A DNA stretch of 64,000 bases from Austropuccinia psidii (lineage: Eukaryota > Basidiomycota > Pucciniomycetes > Pucciniales > Sphaerophragmiaceae), in contig JALGQZ010000013.1 of the NCBI GenBank assembly GCA_023105745.1, forward strand, positions 19,691,105-19,755,104, given 5' to 3'. The stretch's first letter is position 1, and every line of letters begins with the position of its first letter. The translations under genes were made by a program, and so were the position numbers. Positions 47,700 through 60,049 of this stretch are shown here, in pieces. The notes under the pieces were generated by a model, which saw nothing but the letters and a program-made list of their open reading frames with translations, was not told where the DNA came from and made no database searches.

Positions 47700-47798
47700 G
47701 GCGCCTTAGTGGTGCAAGGGACAGATGAGCAGTGCTTTGCCAATTTTCAAAGGCGGCCCCAATTTCTCGGTCCATTGTTCAAGTCCGGTTCAGCGCCA
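47700..47798 (+). other. tRNA-like segment (pseudo-tRNA or SINE head)
   Basis: GGCGC (47700-47704) can pair with GCGCC (47793-47797). In between are an A-box-like TTAGTGGTGCAAGGG (47706-47720) and a B-box-like GTTCAAGTCC (47777-47786). The T stem does not pair well and the length (about 99 nt) needs an intron or insert, so it is not a functional tRNA call. A second A-box-like word, TTGGCTCAGTTAAGAGC, is at 47911-47927. Confidence 0.35.
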
Positions 47799-48215
47799 TA
47801 TTCTGCTTGGATACTAATATAAATTCATCTGTTCATGCCTTTGACAGCCCTGATCAACAAGTAACTGCGCTGTGTCCTAAGGACCCTCCTGGCACAAGTG
47901 AGCTGACTGTTGGCTCAGTTAAGAGCATTCAGTTCAATCGAGGGATTTCAACACTTGGGTATTACCTGTGAGCTGAAAATTTGGCCGAAAATTGGCCCAA
48001 ACTATAATTAATAGCACGACCCAGAAGACCAACGACTCAACTTGGATAACGTTGATAGCAAAAGTCAGAGTACAAATATCATAAGCCTCGAAATACCATA
48101 GATATAATTCAACAAGACGAACCCAGAATCTGGAACAGTGGTAAATGGTTATGGAATAAGCATTCCGTCAAGAAAATGTGAGTTAAAATTATCCTGAGAA
48201 ATTGGGGCCGCCTTT
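47749..48215. repeat. 20-bp perfect inverted repeat flanking 427 bp
   Basis: AAAGGCGGCCCCAATTTCTC (47749-47768) is the exact reverse complement of 48196-48215. The arms are GC-rich in an AT-rich setting. The enclosed DNA also has more CpG than its neighbourhood. No coding frame is convincing, and no target duplication is evident at the arms. Confidence 0.7.
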
Positions 48216-50191
48216 TTTCAACTTTGAAGAGACTGGGTTCAATACACTTCAGAAAATCTTGAATAAAAAAAGGTTCAAGATACAATCATCTATAATAAGA
48301 CTATCCCAATGGGTTTGGATTATTAAAATTGCAACAATAATTCCTTTTAATAAAATAAGAATTTGGGAAAATTTATAGTTTCACTTTACGTGCATTCTAG
48401 TACTAAAATACAATGCTTCATATATGGAGACTTCTGATCCCCAAATCTAACTGTTTGTTATGGGTAAACTTGGCAAACCTGAAGGAAGGAATGAGTTCTC
48501 ATTGAATGATTTTTCATACAGTATTTGATGGAAAAAAATATCAAATGAGAAACTGAGCAGAAGATAATGCCTCAGAAAAAAAGCTTTTGATACAATATCT
48601 CAATAAAGTTTCTGGAAAGATCTCCTAAATTTGAGAATTTTTTGAAAGGTAAATTCAAGGGATTCATTTCAAACATATACAAAAGAGTAATATTAAAAAT
48701 CTTTTCACGTAATTAAAATACATGAATAAATGAGGAAATGATTCTTCAAAATTCAGCTACCATTGTCCATTCTGGTGAAAAGGTCATACATCTCTGATAA
48801 TGAAAAGTCCAATATGCATATTTTCTTTATGAAGGTTGCATAAAACATGGAAGTCTGAATATATCCCTCTTGACAGAATGAATTAAGCTACCAGTTATCT
48901 TTTCAGGATTTTCAAAGGATGGCTCACCTCATTTACGCAAGAATTCTTCACAATATACAATTTGTAAAAAACTTACTAATCAAATCTTAGAGTGAAGTAG
49001 TACCCAATTGAGGCCCCACTTTTCAAATTAAGGATATGTAAAAAAAACGTGTTTTTTGCAGTAAAACTCAACTTATATTTGATTCTAAAATTTCAAAGCT
49101 ATTTTAGATTTAAATGGAAATCCATGAATTTGTTTGTTTAAAAAAGAGAGTTGTATTAAAAATAACACATTTACGCCTCTTGAAAATTAAACTGGCTCCT
49201 CATTCCCATTTTAACTGATTTCATGTCTCCGAGGGAGGCTTCAAAATGTTTACTTGAATTATTCTTAAAAGATCATTTTATAGAGATTCCGCCCAAGCCT
49301 TCTTACCCATTTTTTCACGCCAGAAAAAATTCTTTTGAGTCTCTTGTAGTATTGTAACTATTCCATTTGACTTTCTATGTTTGAATGTCAAAAAAAACTT
49401 TCATAAATGAAAGATCTTTTTTCATAGTTTTTGGAAAAGAACGGATTTCTTATTTGCTTTGTGGTTCCTAAATATGTATATATTGAAATTGAGCCAGCGA
49501 AGTAAGATGTTTCCTTTTACGGAAATATCATAAATATTTCAGGGCATGTTAAATAGAACAGCGATTTCAGAGGATTCACTTGCTTCAAATTAATTGGAAT
49601 CCCTTTGTTAAATACAACATTCACATAATGATCCAATTTTCCTTTCTCCGTTAAATAAAATATAAAATTACCATTTTTCTTTGGAGGGAGTAATAAGAAA
49701 GCAAATTGTTTTTTCCATCATTGGTCAAAGATATTTTCCTTTTATGACATATAACCTTATTTGAAAGTTTCAGGAAAAAATCTTTTAATGATAGGAGAAA
49801 CTTCTTGAAACAACATTATTTGCTCAAACATTCAAAGAAAAAACTATAAATAAAGAGTCTCAAAATTAAAGATGCATTCAAGAATTAAATGAGATTAGAT
49901 TTCTCAATTTTCCTGTTCATCTCATTGATTTGATCTGTATGCTCATTATTCTTTTCCTTGACTTTTAACTGTTTCTAATGTGCTTCTGAAAGATAGGAGA
50001 GAAGAATTCATTTCTCTTCCAGTATAATAATCCCTTTTTGGTTGTTTCATCTCTTAGTATTCTGAATTATTAGCATAGTATTCTTTCATTTTGATTTATT
50101 TTAATTTGGATTTTTACCTTTATTAATTTTCCTTTTTTTGGGATCAACCTTTTATTATTATTGCTTTAAGAAAGCTACAATACAAGGGTAT

Positions 50192-52000
50192 TGTAAGGAT
50201 TGGATATGAAACTTTGACTTAAAATCAAGTACTTTTCCTGTCCTCAAAATTTGTATAAGGTGAAAATCAATTAAAAATAGTAAGAAATATTATTTTTCAG
50301 AGAAAAAACGCCAATTGTATTTTTTATAACTTTCTTAGTATAAAATAATAATATTTATAAATATTTATTGTTTTACCAACAATAAAAATTTATCCATAAA
50401 TACTCTACAAGAGATATTTAAGGCTACCAAAGAAATTTCCTCAAGAGCAATTTCAATTGGGATTAATTGAGCAAAGAACTGCAAGAAATTAATTAAAGAA
50501 AAAAGTCTTTAAAAAGAATATTAAAGATAAAAAATGCCCAAAAGTGACCAGAGTGAATTTGGAAACAAAGTGACAAAGTTTACAGTGATGAAAGATGCTT
50601 TAATTCACTTTTGGGGTGGTTCAGGGGTAAAAATGATTGTAAGAGTTACAAAAAATGATTATAATGATTTTTTTACGTGGTTAAAAGGTTTAAAATGATT
50701 TAAGAAAGGTGGTTGGAATCTTTTATTGATTGGTTTAACAGTGTTTAAACTAATTAATAAAAGGAAAAGATTCTAACATGAAGAGAAAAGTGGGGCAAAG
50801 AAGACATTCTTTTATAGCCATCAATTTTCTTACTCTAAAAGTAAAATTTACTCTGGTCAATCGTGAAAAACAGTCTTACAATAGAAAAGCCAATTATGGA
50901 ATCATTGAACCCTGGTTTAACCCATTTTTAGCCATTTTAGACCCTTAAATCAGCCATGACTATAGCAATACCTGTCCTAGAGCCTTCAAAACATGTCAGA
51001 ATGTGTGGAAGAGACGTAGAAACCAGTTAAAACTGTTTGTAATATGATTTTTTTATCTTAAGGGTAGTTTTACCCTCTTGGGAACAGCTAAAACTACCCC
51101 AGTTTGTATCAAAACCTCATCATCAATTGAGTCCACAGACCCTGTAACTCAATTCCAGGCCAAAGGTGATGAACTTTTGTGTGAATTTTGACATCCCATG
51201 CCTGTCAGCAAGGATTTTGGGGGTCTAGCTCCCCCTTAGAGCTGGATTTTCTTTCCCCCCCCTAAATTTAATCTTTCCAATTTATTTTTCCTTTAATTCC
51301 TTATCATGTATTATACTTATAATTTACATATGTAATTCAATTAAATTGTACAGTTCAATACAGTAATAATTGAAACCTCATATGTAAATCAAAGTTCACT
51401 TATGTAATACACACGCACATTTTGACATTTCAAGTGAATTCAATTGAAAATACTTTAATTCCTCATAACTTCTAAAATATACACAACACCTCAATTTTAA
51501 CACAATTTTTGGTGATTAACACTACATGTGATGTGAATTAAATTGAATTTTTGAGTATTTTCAATTTTCATACAGAAAATGCTAAAAACTTAATTTAAGC
51601 TTATTTAGAGTTGAGTTACAAAATTTTCACTCAGAGGTGACCCCACCGGATTTTTTATGAGGAATCCAATGGTGAAATAATTTTTATATATTTATTTTTT
51701 GGATAGAAAGTCATAATAATTTTTATTCAACTTTTTTCCAAATCTGTTTATTTTATTACAATTTTGTTAAAAATTCATTTTTACTTAATTTTTTCAAGTA
51801 TAAATGTAATTTTACAATTTCAAAATTTAATTTAATTTTATTTTCAAATTGTAATTAAAATTTTTAATTGTAAATATAATTTTATATTTATATTTTGATT
51901 TTCATTTTAATAATATAAATAAATTTATTTTATTTATATTTATATGTTAATTTTGTATTTGTGGTCTTTTGGGTATATGAAATTACCTCTAAGTCTCACA
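50192..52000 (-). repeat. TE6 3' LTR (1809 bp)
   Basis: It begins TGTAAGG and ends GTCTCACA on the plus strand, and is colinear with the TE1 LTR and with 56132-57956. It abuts pol coding sequence at 52001 without any intervening noncoding DNA. Confidence 0.92.
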
Positions 52001-53098
52001 CATGGGTTTGAGCAATACTGCTGCAACTTTGTTTTTGTCAATTCCAAGGGACAAACCAGATACAACATGTCCTAGTGGTTGAAGTTCTTTAAATCCAAAA
52101 TGCCGTTTCTTCAAGGAGATTTTCATGTTTACTGATTGAATTTTTGTCAAAACTCTGGACAATCTGTACATGAGCTCCACCCAAGTTTTGGAACAGACAA
52201 CAATGTCATCAATGTAAATGATTAACCATCCCTCTGAGAGATCTTCACAGAAGATTTCATTCATCATTCTTTGGAAGTGTGAAGGTGCATTTTTGATACC
52301 AAAGGGCATCATCAAGTATTCATACACTTCACAATGAACAATAATTCTCAAGTATTTTGTTGCTCTTGGTGTCACCACATTTTGATGGAATACCTTAAGG
52401 GCATCCATAGTGGTTATATACACTGCTTGAGATATTTTAGTAAGGGCAATTTGGATTTTTGGTATTGGGTATCTGTCTGGAACAGTGTAAGTGTTCAGAG
52501 CTCCAAAGTCCCCAACAATTCTGGATTTTCCATTATGGCATGCCACTATGACTAGTGTAGTTATTTCTACTTCTTCATTGTGGCCTACCTTTCTTATTAC
52601 ACCAAGGTCCAGAAGTTCTTTGATATGAATTTCTAGAGCTTCTCTTGATTTTTAACTTGCTGGATATGCAGATCTTCTTAAGAGGGGTGGATAAGGTCTC
52701 TCAATGTTAAGAATTATGTAAACCTCATGACCAATAATTTCTCCTAGAGGTTCTTTGTCTGAAGCAATTGCTCCTCTGTGGTCATACAAAAGGGAAGAAA
52801 TTTCATTTTCTTGTTTATCAGTCAGATGAAGGCTTATTTCAGCCTCATTTAACTGTTCAGACTTGACTTTCTCTAACTCTAAGTTGACTGGTGATACTTT
52901 GTTTACTGTAATTTGTCTTTTAAATGGTAAAATGGCAAATTTTGGGCACATATTGTCTCCAATAGTAAAGTATCTGTCTTTGTTGTTATGCAAATCTATC
53001 CCATACATGATTAAATAGTTATTTCCCAATATAAAATGGGTACTAGAGCAATTTTCCATAACAAAAAATTCAACTCTGATTCTTAAATTCCAATTTAT
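51989..53098 (-). pseudogene. pol: TE6 pol fragment: end of protease and partial reverse transcriptase
   Basis: The frame runs from about 53098 through the protease C-terminal strand G-N-N-Y-L-I-M-Y-G, a linker, the RT fingers (K-S-R-I-V-G-D-F), motif A T-M-D-A-L-K-V-F with its catalytic Asp, and the box Y-I-D-D (about 52215). It ends K-P-M before LTR bases add three residues and a stop (51989-51991). One in-frame TAA at 52652-52654 sits where TE1 has a Pro codon. Everything after the RT palm is absent, so the product cannot be a working polymerase. Confidence 0.9.
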
Positions 53099-54990
53099 GT
53101 GTGGTATATGACATTGGTCTCAAAAATTCCTAATTCTTTCATTAGATTACTTGCACTATTGAATTTTATACCATCAATTGGTAACAATTGGTCTTCAAAA
53201 TTTGGTACACAAGTCTTAAGAAAAGATCTTCCAACACAAGAGCAGAAGGCTCCTGGGTCAAGCAAAGGTTTGGCGGGCTTGTTGGCAATCACCACTTCTG
53301 TTATACAGGAGTTACCAGCTGTATAACATTTCCCCCTGTTTGGTTTTGTTTTAATAAGTTGTGCATCTTGAACTTTTGATAAATCAAGTTGACCATTGCT
53401 CAATTGTAGCAAGTGGGAATAAGATTCCATGATGTCAAAAGTGGAATTGATATTTTCTATATCTTTTGAAGATTCAGAAAATATTGATGACTTATCATCT
53501 GAATTGTCTTCAATTATGTCATCTTTTTCAACATCAGGTTCCTTTTCAATATCAACTTCGTTGATTTTCCCCTTCTTTGGACATGTATTGGCTAAATGGG
53601 TGGTGCTTTGGCAAATATGGCACTTTCTGACTGTATCTGCAGATTTATACTTAATATTATTAGAATTTTCTTTGGGGTTTTTGTCCACAGAATCTTTCCA
53701 AGGTGTATTAAACCTTGTTTTGAGATTCACCCTACTACAACCAATTTGGGTTCTGGTGGTTACTTCTTCTAATATATTGATAATATCCTCTGCTAAAGAT
53801 TGTTCAGTAGTCCTGCTTTTGATAGCATGCTCTAAGTCACCTCCACATTGTTTCAGAATTTTTCTATGGATCATAAATTCTGACATGTCTGGATATAATG
53901 CTGTTAATCTGTCTTTTTGTTGGCAAAACCATGGTAAAGCTTTGTCTTTATTAGCATGAAATTTGGCAGATTCAAAGGCTGTTTCAACTTTAAACCTCCA
54001 ACCATCATTCGCCCATTTGTTAATGATCTCGGTTTTCCACCAAGTCCAACTCTGGTGTCCATGTGCTTGTCTTATTTTGACGTACCATCTGTGAGCTGAT
54101 TTGGTAAACAAGGTGTTAAATCTGGCTGTTACCAATCTGTCTGATAATTCAAAATCCTCTTTGATCATGACAATACCTCTAATGAATTCCATATTTTCAT
54201 ACTCTCCTTCACCACTGAAGTGAGGCCATTCTTTAAGTTTTGGAACTTCTTTCAAGAGTGCTTGACCCATTGATGGTTGTAAGTTATGAAAAGAAGTAGA
54301 AAATTCATTTTTTAACTGTGAATTTTCAATAGCCTATACTTGTGGATTGGGAATTCTTGCATATTCATTTTGATTCAAAGGTGTAGACATTCTTGGTAAA
54401 GTGTTTAGCAGTTGTTCAATATCATTCATTTTACTGTTGTTACACCTTTGTGAATTTCTTAATTCATGTTGCAAGTTTTCTATAGAGTTTATGACATTCT
54501 TTTTATGATCATCCTCTTTATATGTTAGTTCATTTCATATTTCTTTTTGTTTAGTATGATCAGATATAACTTCATTTAACTTTATTGTTAATTTTGATAT
54601 TTCCTCTCTTGAGGTATCAAAATGCTTTTCCAGGGCAACTATATTTGTCTTTACTTCAGCAAATGATTTTGAAATATCATCAAGATCTTTTTTATTGTCT
54701 TCTTTGATAGTGCTTATGGCTTGTTTTATTCTTGTTTCAACTATGTCATCAATATTGAATTTAGAATATTTGTCTGTTAATTCTTTAATAATGTCAGATT
54801 GTTCATTTATCTTAATGCCAAAAGAATTATCATTATTGAAAGTTTTGATTGTTCTTAAAACTCTTTCAAAGCATTTAAGTGTATCATTTATTTGGCTCAG
54901 ACTCAAGTGATTTGTTTTAAGATTGTCACAAATTGATGTATTTTTATCAGAAAAATGACTTTTTACATCAGAAATAGCTTTATACAACTT
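53095..54990 (-). pseudogene. gag: TE6 gag ORF2 and protease N-terminal part
   Basis: Open pieces 54987-54535 and 54270-53095 share one frame with stops TGA 54535 (a Trp codon in TE1) and TAG 54334 (a Leu codon in TE1). It contains the coiled-coil-like region, the Gag core, an intact zinc knuckle C-H-I-C-x4-H-x4-C (about 53575-53620) and the protease site L-D-P-G-A-F (about 53250), the same unusual D-P-G as TE1. A small indel near 53098 shifts the frame into the pol fragment. Confidence 0.88.
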
Positions 54991-55016
54991 TGGAATACAA
55001 TCAAAAGTATCAGAAA

Positions 55017-55928
55017 TTATTTTTGATATTTTAATCTGGCTTCCTCCTTCTTTTGGAACTCCATCATGGTTCTGGACATCTGAAATACATTTTCATTGGC
55101 ATCCTGTTGAGACTTTGGGAATCTGAAGCCCTGGCTGTAAGGCTTTGGGACTGGTGCCTTCCCTTTGCCCTTGTTTGGAGTTTTTGACTGCTTTTTCACG
55201 ATGAAATTGCTGCTGCTGACCACTGGGGCTGTTTTTGGCACTGGTTTGGATGGTGGAGGGTTGTTTTTCCTCCATTCTAGTGTCAAAAGAATCATGTTTT
55301 TCTTCTCCATCAATGAATGCTATCCATTGAGCAATTTGCAAGTATTGGGATGGCCCAGGAATTTTCTCACAGTCAGGTAAGAATTCATGCAATTCTTCCA
55401 CAGGTCTGCAAGGATCTGGTACTCCTTGAACTGAAGTGCATTGTTGTATGCACTGTGGCTGGCTTTGTATATGCCGAATGAGGCTTGTTGTGGCGGTGTC
55501 AGCTCTTTTTGAAGGTAAAATGGTATTGTCAGCTTCAGAATGACCCATTTCAGTTTTTTGGAAGTCATCAACTGACCCTTTTCCTTCTGTACCTGATTGG
55601 CCTCTGCCATAATCACGTCTATTACCTTTCTGGGAGCTGCTTGAGGGGCTATAGATGGCTCCTGACCCGGTTGAAGGCATAATTGTGGTTAGAAAGGCTT
55701 AAAATAGTACTCTTATGTCATAAAACTTACTATTGGCCAGATTGTTGGCTTTTTGAAGAGTATTACTTATTTCCAAGTTGACTAATTCAGAAGAAATTGG
55801 CTCTGGTTGAAGATTCTGAGTCACAATAATAGTACTATTATGATCAGAATTAACAGTACTGGCAGGAATAATGCTGGTTACTGTTGAGGCTGTTTCAATG
55901 TTTTCTTGTCTTACCACGTTGTCAGACA
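55017..55928 (-). pseudogene. TE6 gag ORF1, two exons, broken
   Basis: Exon 1 (55928-55731) and the ORF1 frame of exon 2 (open pieces 55616-55320 and 55313-55017) closely match TE1. The donor A|GTAAGT is kept at 55730, but the acceptor AG is changed to GG (CAACCGGGTC), so normal splicing should fail. A stop at 55320 replaces a Trp codon of TE1. ORF1 ends CAA-AAA-TAA, again followed by ORF2 in the -1 frame. Decay at the acceptor fits a dead copy. Confidence 0.72.
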
Positions 55929-56131
55929 CTAAAGTCAATGAAAAAACCAATTAATTAAGTAAAAAAAGGATATTTCAAAAAAGAAATTAAAATATAAGCC
56001 TCACTTATAATATTAAAAAAAATATTTTTATTGATTTTTTGAATTATAAGTATTTTTTATATGTTTTTAAATTTTTCAAAGGAGTAAAAAAAAATATGTC
56101 ACAGGTAAAATATCATCGCTACGCCCCCAAA

Positions 56132-57956
56132 TGTAAGGTCTGGATATGAAACTTTGATTAAAAATCAAGTACTTTTCCTGTCCTCAAAATTTGTATAAGG
56201 TAAAAATCAATGAAAAATAGTAAGAAATATTATTTTTAAGAAAGAAAACGCCAGTTTTATTGTTTATAAATTTATTAGTATAAAACAATAATATTTATAG
56301 AGATTTATTGTTTTACCAAAAATAAAAATTTGTCCATAAATACCCTACAAGAAATATTTAAGGCTACCACAGAAATTTCTTCAAGAGCAATTTCAATTGG
56401 GATTAATTGAGAAAAGAACTGCAAGCAATTAATTAAAGAAAAAAGGCTTTAAAAAGAATATTAAAGAGAAAACACGCCCAAAAGTGACCAGAGTGAATTT
56501 GGAAACAAAGTGACAAAGCTTACAGTGATGAAAGATGCTTTAATTCACTTTTGGGGTGGTTCAGGGGTAAAAATGATTATAAGAGTTACAAACAATGATT
56601 GTAATGATTTTTTCATGTGGTTAAAAGGTTAAAAAGGATTTAAGAAAGATGGTTGGAATCTTTTATTGATTGGTTTAACAATGTTTAAACTAATTCTAAA
56701 AGGAAAAGATTCTAACATGAAGAGAAAAGTGGGGCAAAGAAGACATTCTTTTATAGCCATCAATTTTCTTACTCCAAAAGTGAAATTTACTCTTGTCAGT
56801 CGTTAAAAACTGTCTGACAACAGAAAAGCCAATTATGACATTATTGAAACCTGCCTCAGACCAAAAAAAGGGCTGGTCTAAGCCATTTCTACCCATTTTA
56901 AACCCTTAAATCAGCCATTACTATAGCAATACCTGGTCTAGAGGCTTCAAAACATGTCAGGATGTGTGTAAGGGCGTAGAAACCAGTTAAAACTTTTTTT
57001 ACTATGATTTTTTTATCTTAAGGGTAGTTTTACCCTCTTGGCAACAGCTAAAACTACCCCAGTTGGTATCAAAACTTCATCATCAATTGAGTCCACAGAC
57101 CCTGTAACTCAATTCCAGGCCAAAATTAATGAACTTTTGCATGAATTTTGACACCACACGCCTGTCAGCAAGGATTTTGAGGGCCTAGCTCCCCCTTAGA
57201 GCTGGAGTTCCTTTCCCCCCCAAATTTAATCTTTCCAATTTATTTTTCCTTTAATTCCTCATCATGTATTATACTTATAATTTACATATGTGATTCAATT
57301 GAGTTGTACAATTCTATACAGTAATAATTGATACCTCATATGTAAATCAAAGCTCACTTATGTAATACACGCACACATCTTGACATTTCAATTGAATTCA
57401 ATTGAAAATACTTTAATTCCTCATAACTTTTAAGATATACACAACACCTCAATTTTAATACAAATTTTGGTGATTAGCACTACATGTGATGTGACTTAAG
57501 TTGAAGTTTCGAGGATTTTCAATTTTCATACAGAAAATACTAAAAACTTAATTTAAGCTTATTTAGAGTTGAGCTACAAAATTTTCACTCAGGGTGACCC
57601 CACCTGATTTTTTATGAGGAATCCAATGGTGAAATAATTTTTATATGTTTCTTCATTGGATAAATAGTTATAATAATTTTTATTTAACTTTTTTCAAAAT
57701 ATATTTATTATTTTATAATTTTGTTCACATTGAATTTTTACTTAATTTTTTCAAGTATAAATGTAATCTTACAATTTCAAAATTTAATGTAATTTTATTT
57801 TCAAATTGTAATTAAACTTTTGATTTTGAAAATAGTTTTATATCTATATTTTGATTTACATTTTAATAATATAAATAAATTTGTTTTATTTATATTTATA
57901 TGTTAATTTTGTATTTGTGGTCTTTTGGGTCTATGAAATTACCTCTAAGGCTCACA
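56132..57956 (-). repeat. TE6 5' LTR (1825 bp)
   Basis: It starts TGTAAGG and ends GGCTCACA, and is nearly the same length as the TE1 LTR. The adjoining primer-site region (56115-56131) keeps the TTTGGGGGC core. No coding content. Confidence 0.93.
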
Positions 57957-60049
57957 GTTGTGTACAGTTGTGTATTGTAAAATAGGCAATGATTTTCAAC
58001 TTTCTTACATAATCAAGGTCTTAATAGACTCCAAAGGTAAGAATGTGTACAGATATTTTTACAGCACAGGTTTGTGCAGAGCCTTTGACTGCAGCTCATC
58101 AAGGAACATCTGGTCAAGAAACAAAAATATAAAATGTTTAATAATACAAAAAAAATGATAAGAATAATTATATGAAAAATATGAGGAGAATAATAATAAT
58201 AATCATGTGAATAAATTACGTTTTCTGCAGTAGGAAATTTCATTTTTCTCCCTACCATGGCTTTCAGAAAAGATGAAAATTCACAGATTGAAGAGAAAAC
58301 AAAGGGATAGTCCTTTCTTAATGATGTATCTAAAAGCAGAACTTTTACAAAACTTTAGATGTTTTTTGGAATTTTGAAAACAAAGAAATATTTGCCGAGT
58401 GAAAATATCCAATCAATATGTTTTAAATACAAGAGATTGGGCCAAAATAAGCTTGTTAGACTTGGTTTAAGTGCAATGATATGAGGCTTTAATATATAAT
58501 GAAAGCAGATCAAGTTCAATTTTTTTGAAAATATCTCTCATGATTTTGGGTCCCCTAATGCGTTAAAAGGGCCTTTTAAGTCGAATATGAATGTAAGTGA
58601 AGAAATTCATGAAAAACCCTTTCATAGAATAATTTCCACATTGAAATGTGGCATTACAATTTATGCAGAATACCTTATACTTTATGAAGACATAGAAGAG
58701 GCAGAAAATCTTAAAATTCAACCCAGTTCCAGAAAGTGAGTCAAAGCTAGTTTTAGAATGAAACACCTTTTTTAAGGTGTAGCAAATCTTCTCATGGCTG
58801 ATGTGGTCTGAATTGATTTAAAGCTATGAGTAAAATTTTGCACCACCTGAAATTCCATGTGGAATTCAATGGTAAAATAAATTCCATATTCTCAGTTATT
58901 TGAAAGAAGCAAGGCATAGTTTTCATTAAGCTTTTAATTAAAAGTTTACTTCATTAATGAAAATTTAGTTTAAATTTCATTTTCACTGCATTTCTATCAA
59001 GAAAGAAATATTTTTACAATCTTTTTTTTGCTAATATATTGATAAGATTCAATTTCTTTTCAATTGTATTATAAGATTTTTTGTAGTATTCAAGGATAAT
59101 TTTATCATTTTTTTTATGAAATAAATTTAATATTGTGGTCTTTTTGGTAGATAAAAGTACCTTTCAGCCTCCCAAATTTAATATGTCAAATTATCATCCT
59201 GATACCATGCAGGTATTGCCACAGTACCTCAACCCATTTCTGATATGCCTGCTCCAACTAGGCAATAAACTCTCTCTGGCATTTTCTCTCAGGATCAAAA
59301 ATAATTTGATTGATGGTGATTCTCAAACCGCACCAAATTTTACAGACAAATTTAGTTGGAAAGAAGCTTTCACCCAATTGTTGCTTCACAACCTAATCAG
59401 AATAGCTTAAAATAATTTTTTTAGCTTAGTATTGATTCTGTCTTATAACATAGATAGATCATAAAATGAATTTTTTGAAGCTTTGGTTTGCTTTTTTTGC
59501 TTTTTTTAATTTGTTTGGGATAAGCTGCATGAATATATGAAATGAAATATTAGATACATTAGGAAAAATCTTCAATAGTGAGAAAATTTATATTTTGAAA
59601 ATGCTTTCTATCCCAAAGGTCGTTCATCACATAAAAATCCTATTACCAAAATATTCCCAAAAGATATATTTCAAATTAAGGAAACATAGATTACCCATTG
59701 TATGGTCTATTTAAGCCCTATATAAAAATCTGCTTCTGAAAAATAATTATTATCCAAAAATTTACTTCAAACGGCCATCCAGAGATACACACCTTACTTC
59801 CAAAAACAAAAGAATAGCTAAAAATGCAGGTTATCATTTTTTACCAAGCTAAAGCTGTAAAATAAGCCTTTGATCAAAAGATTTCGTCAAAATGATATCT
59901 AGCATGGCACCATCTCAGGATGAATTACCAAAAACAATGCCAAATACTTAAATTTATTCTTTTACACCACTATACCTTTCACGGCTGTCAATAAATAGTT
60001 TTCATCTCAAGTGTATGATTTTCATTATGGCTTTTATGGTGGGAAAAAT
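57957..60049. other. AT-rich noncoding stretch with one LTR relic
   Basis: No gene signal. Short open frames such as 59135-59410 overlap the LTR relic or have no domain. Nothing else was recognised. Confidence 0.55.
58840..59176 (-). repeat. relic of a family-A-like LTR end
   Basis: The sequence CCACCTGAAATTCCATGTGG... with CAATGGTAAAATAA, and the end TGTGGTCTTTTTGGTAGAT...CAGCCTCCCA, match the last 340 bp of the family-A LTR in order, with heavy divergence. The left limit is uncertain. Confidence 0.55.

Larger units (their letters stand above)
39041..50186. other. AT-rich noncoding stretch
   Basis: Eleven kilobases without a convincing gene. The longest open frames (for example 45457-45774, 105 codons) have no recognised domain. 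It contains the separately listed tandem/tRNA-like repeat, the left arm of the inverted duplication and the tRNA-like island. In the rest (39041-41200, 41680-45450, 48220-50186) I see nothing beyond AT-rich unique-looking sequence. Confidence 0.6.
50192..57956 (-). mobile_element. TE6: family-A element lacking the 3' half of pol
   Basis: On the minus strand the order is 5' LTR (57956 to 56132), ORF1, ORF2, protease, RT up to just past the Y-I-D-D region, then directly the 3' LTR (52000 to 50192). The rest of RT, RNase H, integrase and the polypurine tract are missing. The flanks differ (GGTAT left, GTTGT right), so there is no target duplication. This suggests recombination between elements or an abnormal reverse-transcription product. 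Several nonsense and frameshift lesions are present. Confidence 0.9.

Noticed and set aside
47700..47798. Functional tRNA gene
   Set aside because: Only the acceptor stem and box-like words fit; the T stem does not pair and the spacing is abnormal.
47732..47971. 79-codon plus-strand frame in the GC-richer island
   Set aside because: Overlaps the tRNA-like segment and one inverted-repeat arm; no domain, no second copy.
50187..57961. Target-site duplication for TE6
   Set aside because: GGTAT on the left and GTTGT on the right do not match; no alternative LTR end gives a match.
59135..59410. 91-codon plus-strand frame as a gene
   Set aside because: Its first codons lie in the LTR relic ending at 59176; no domain or conserved partner.
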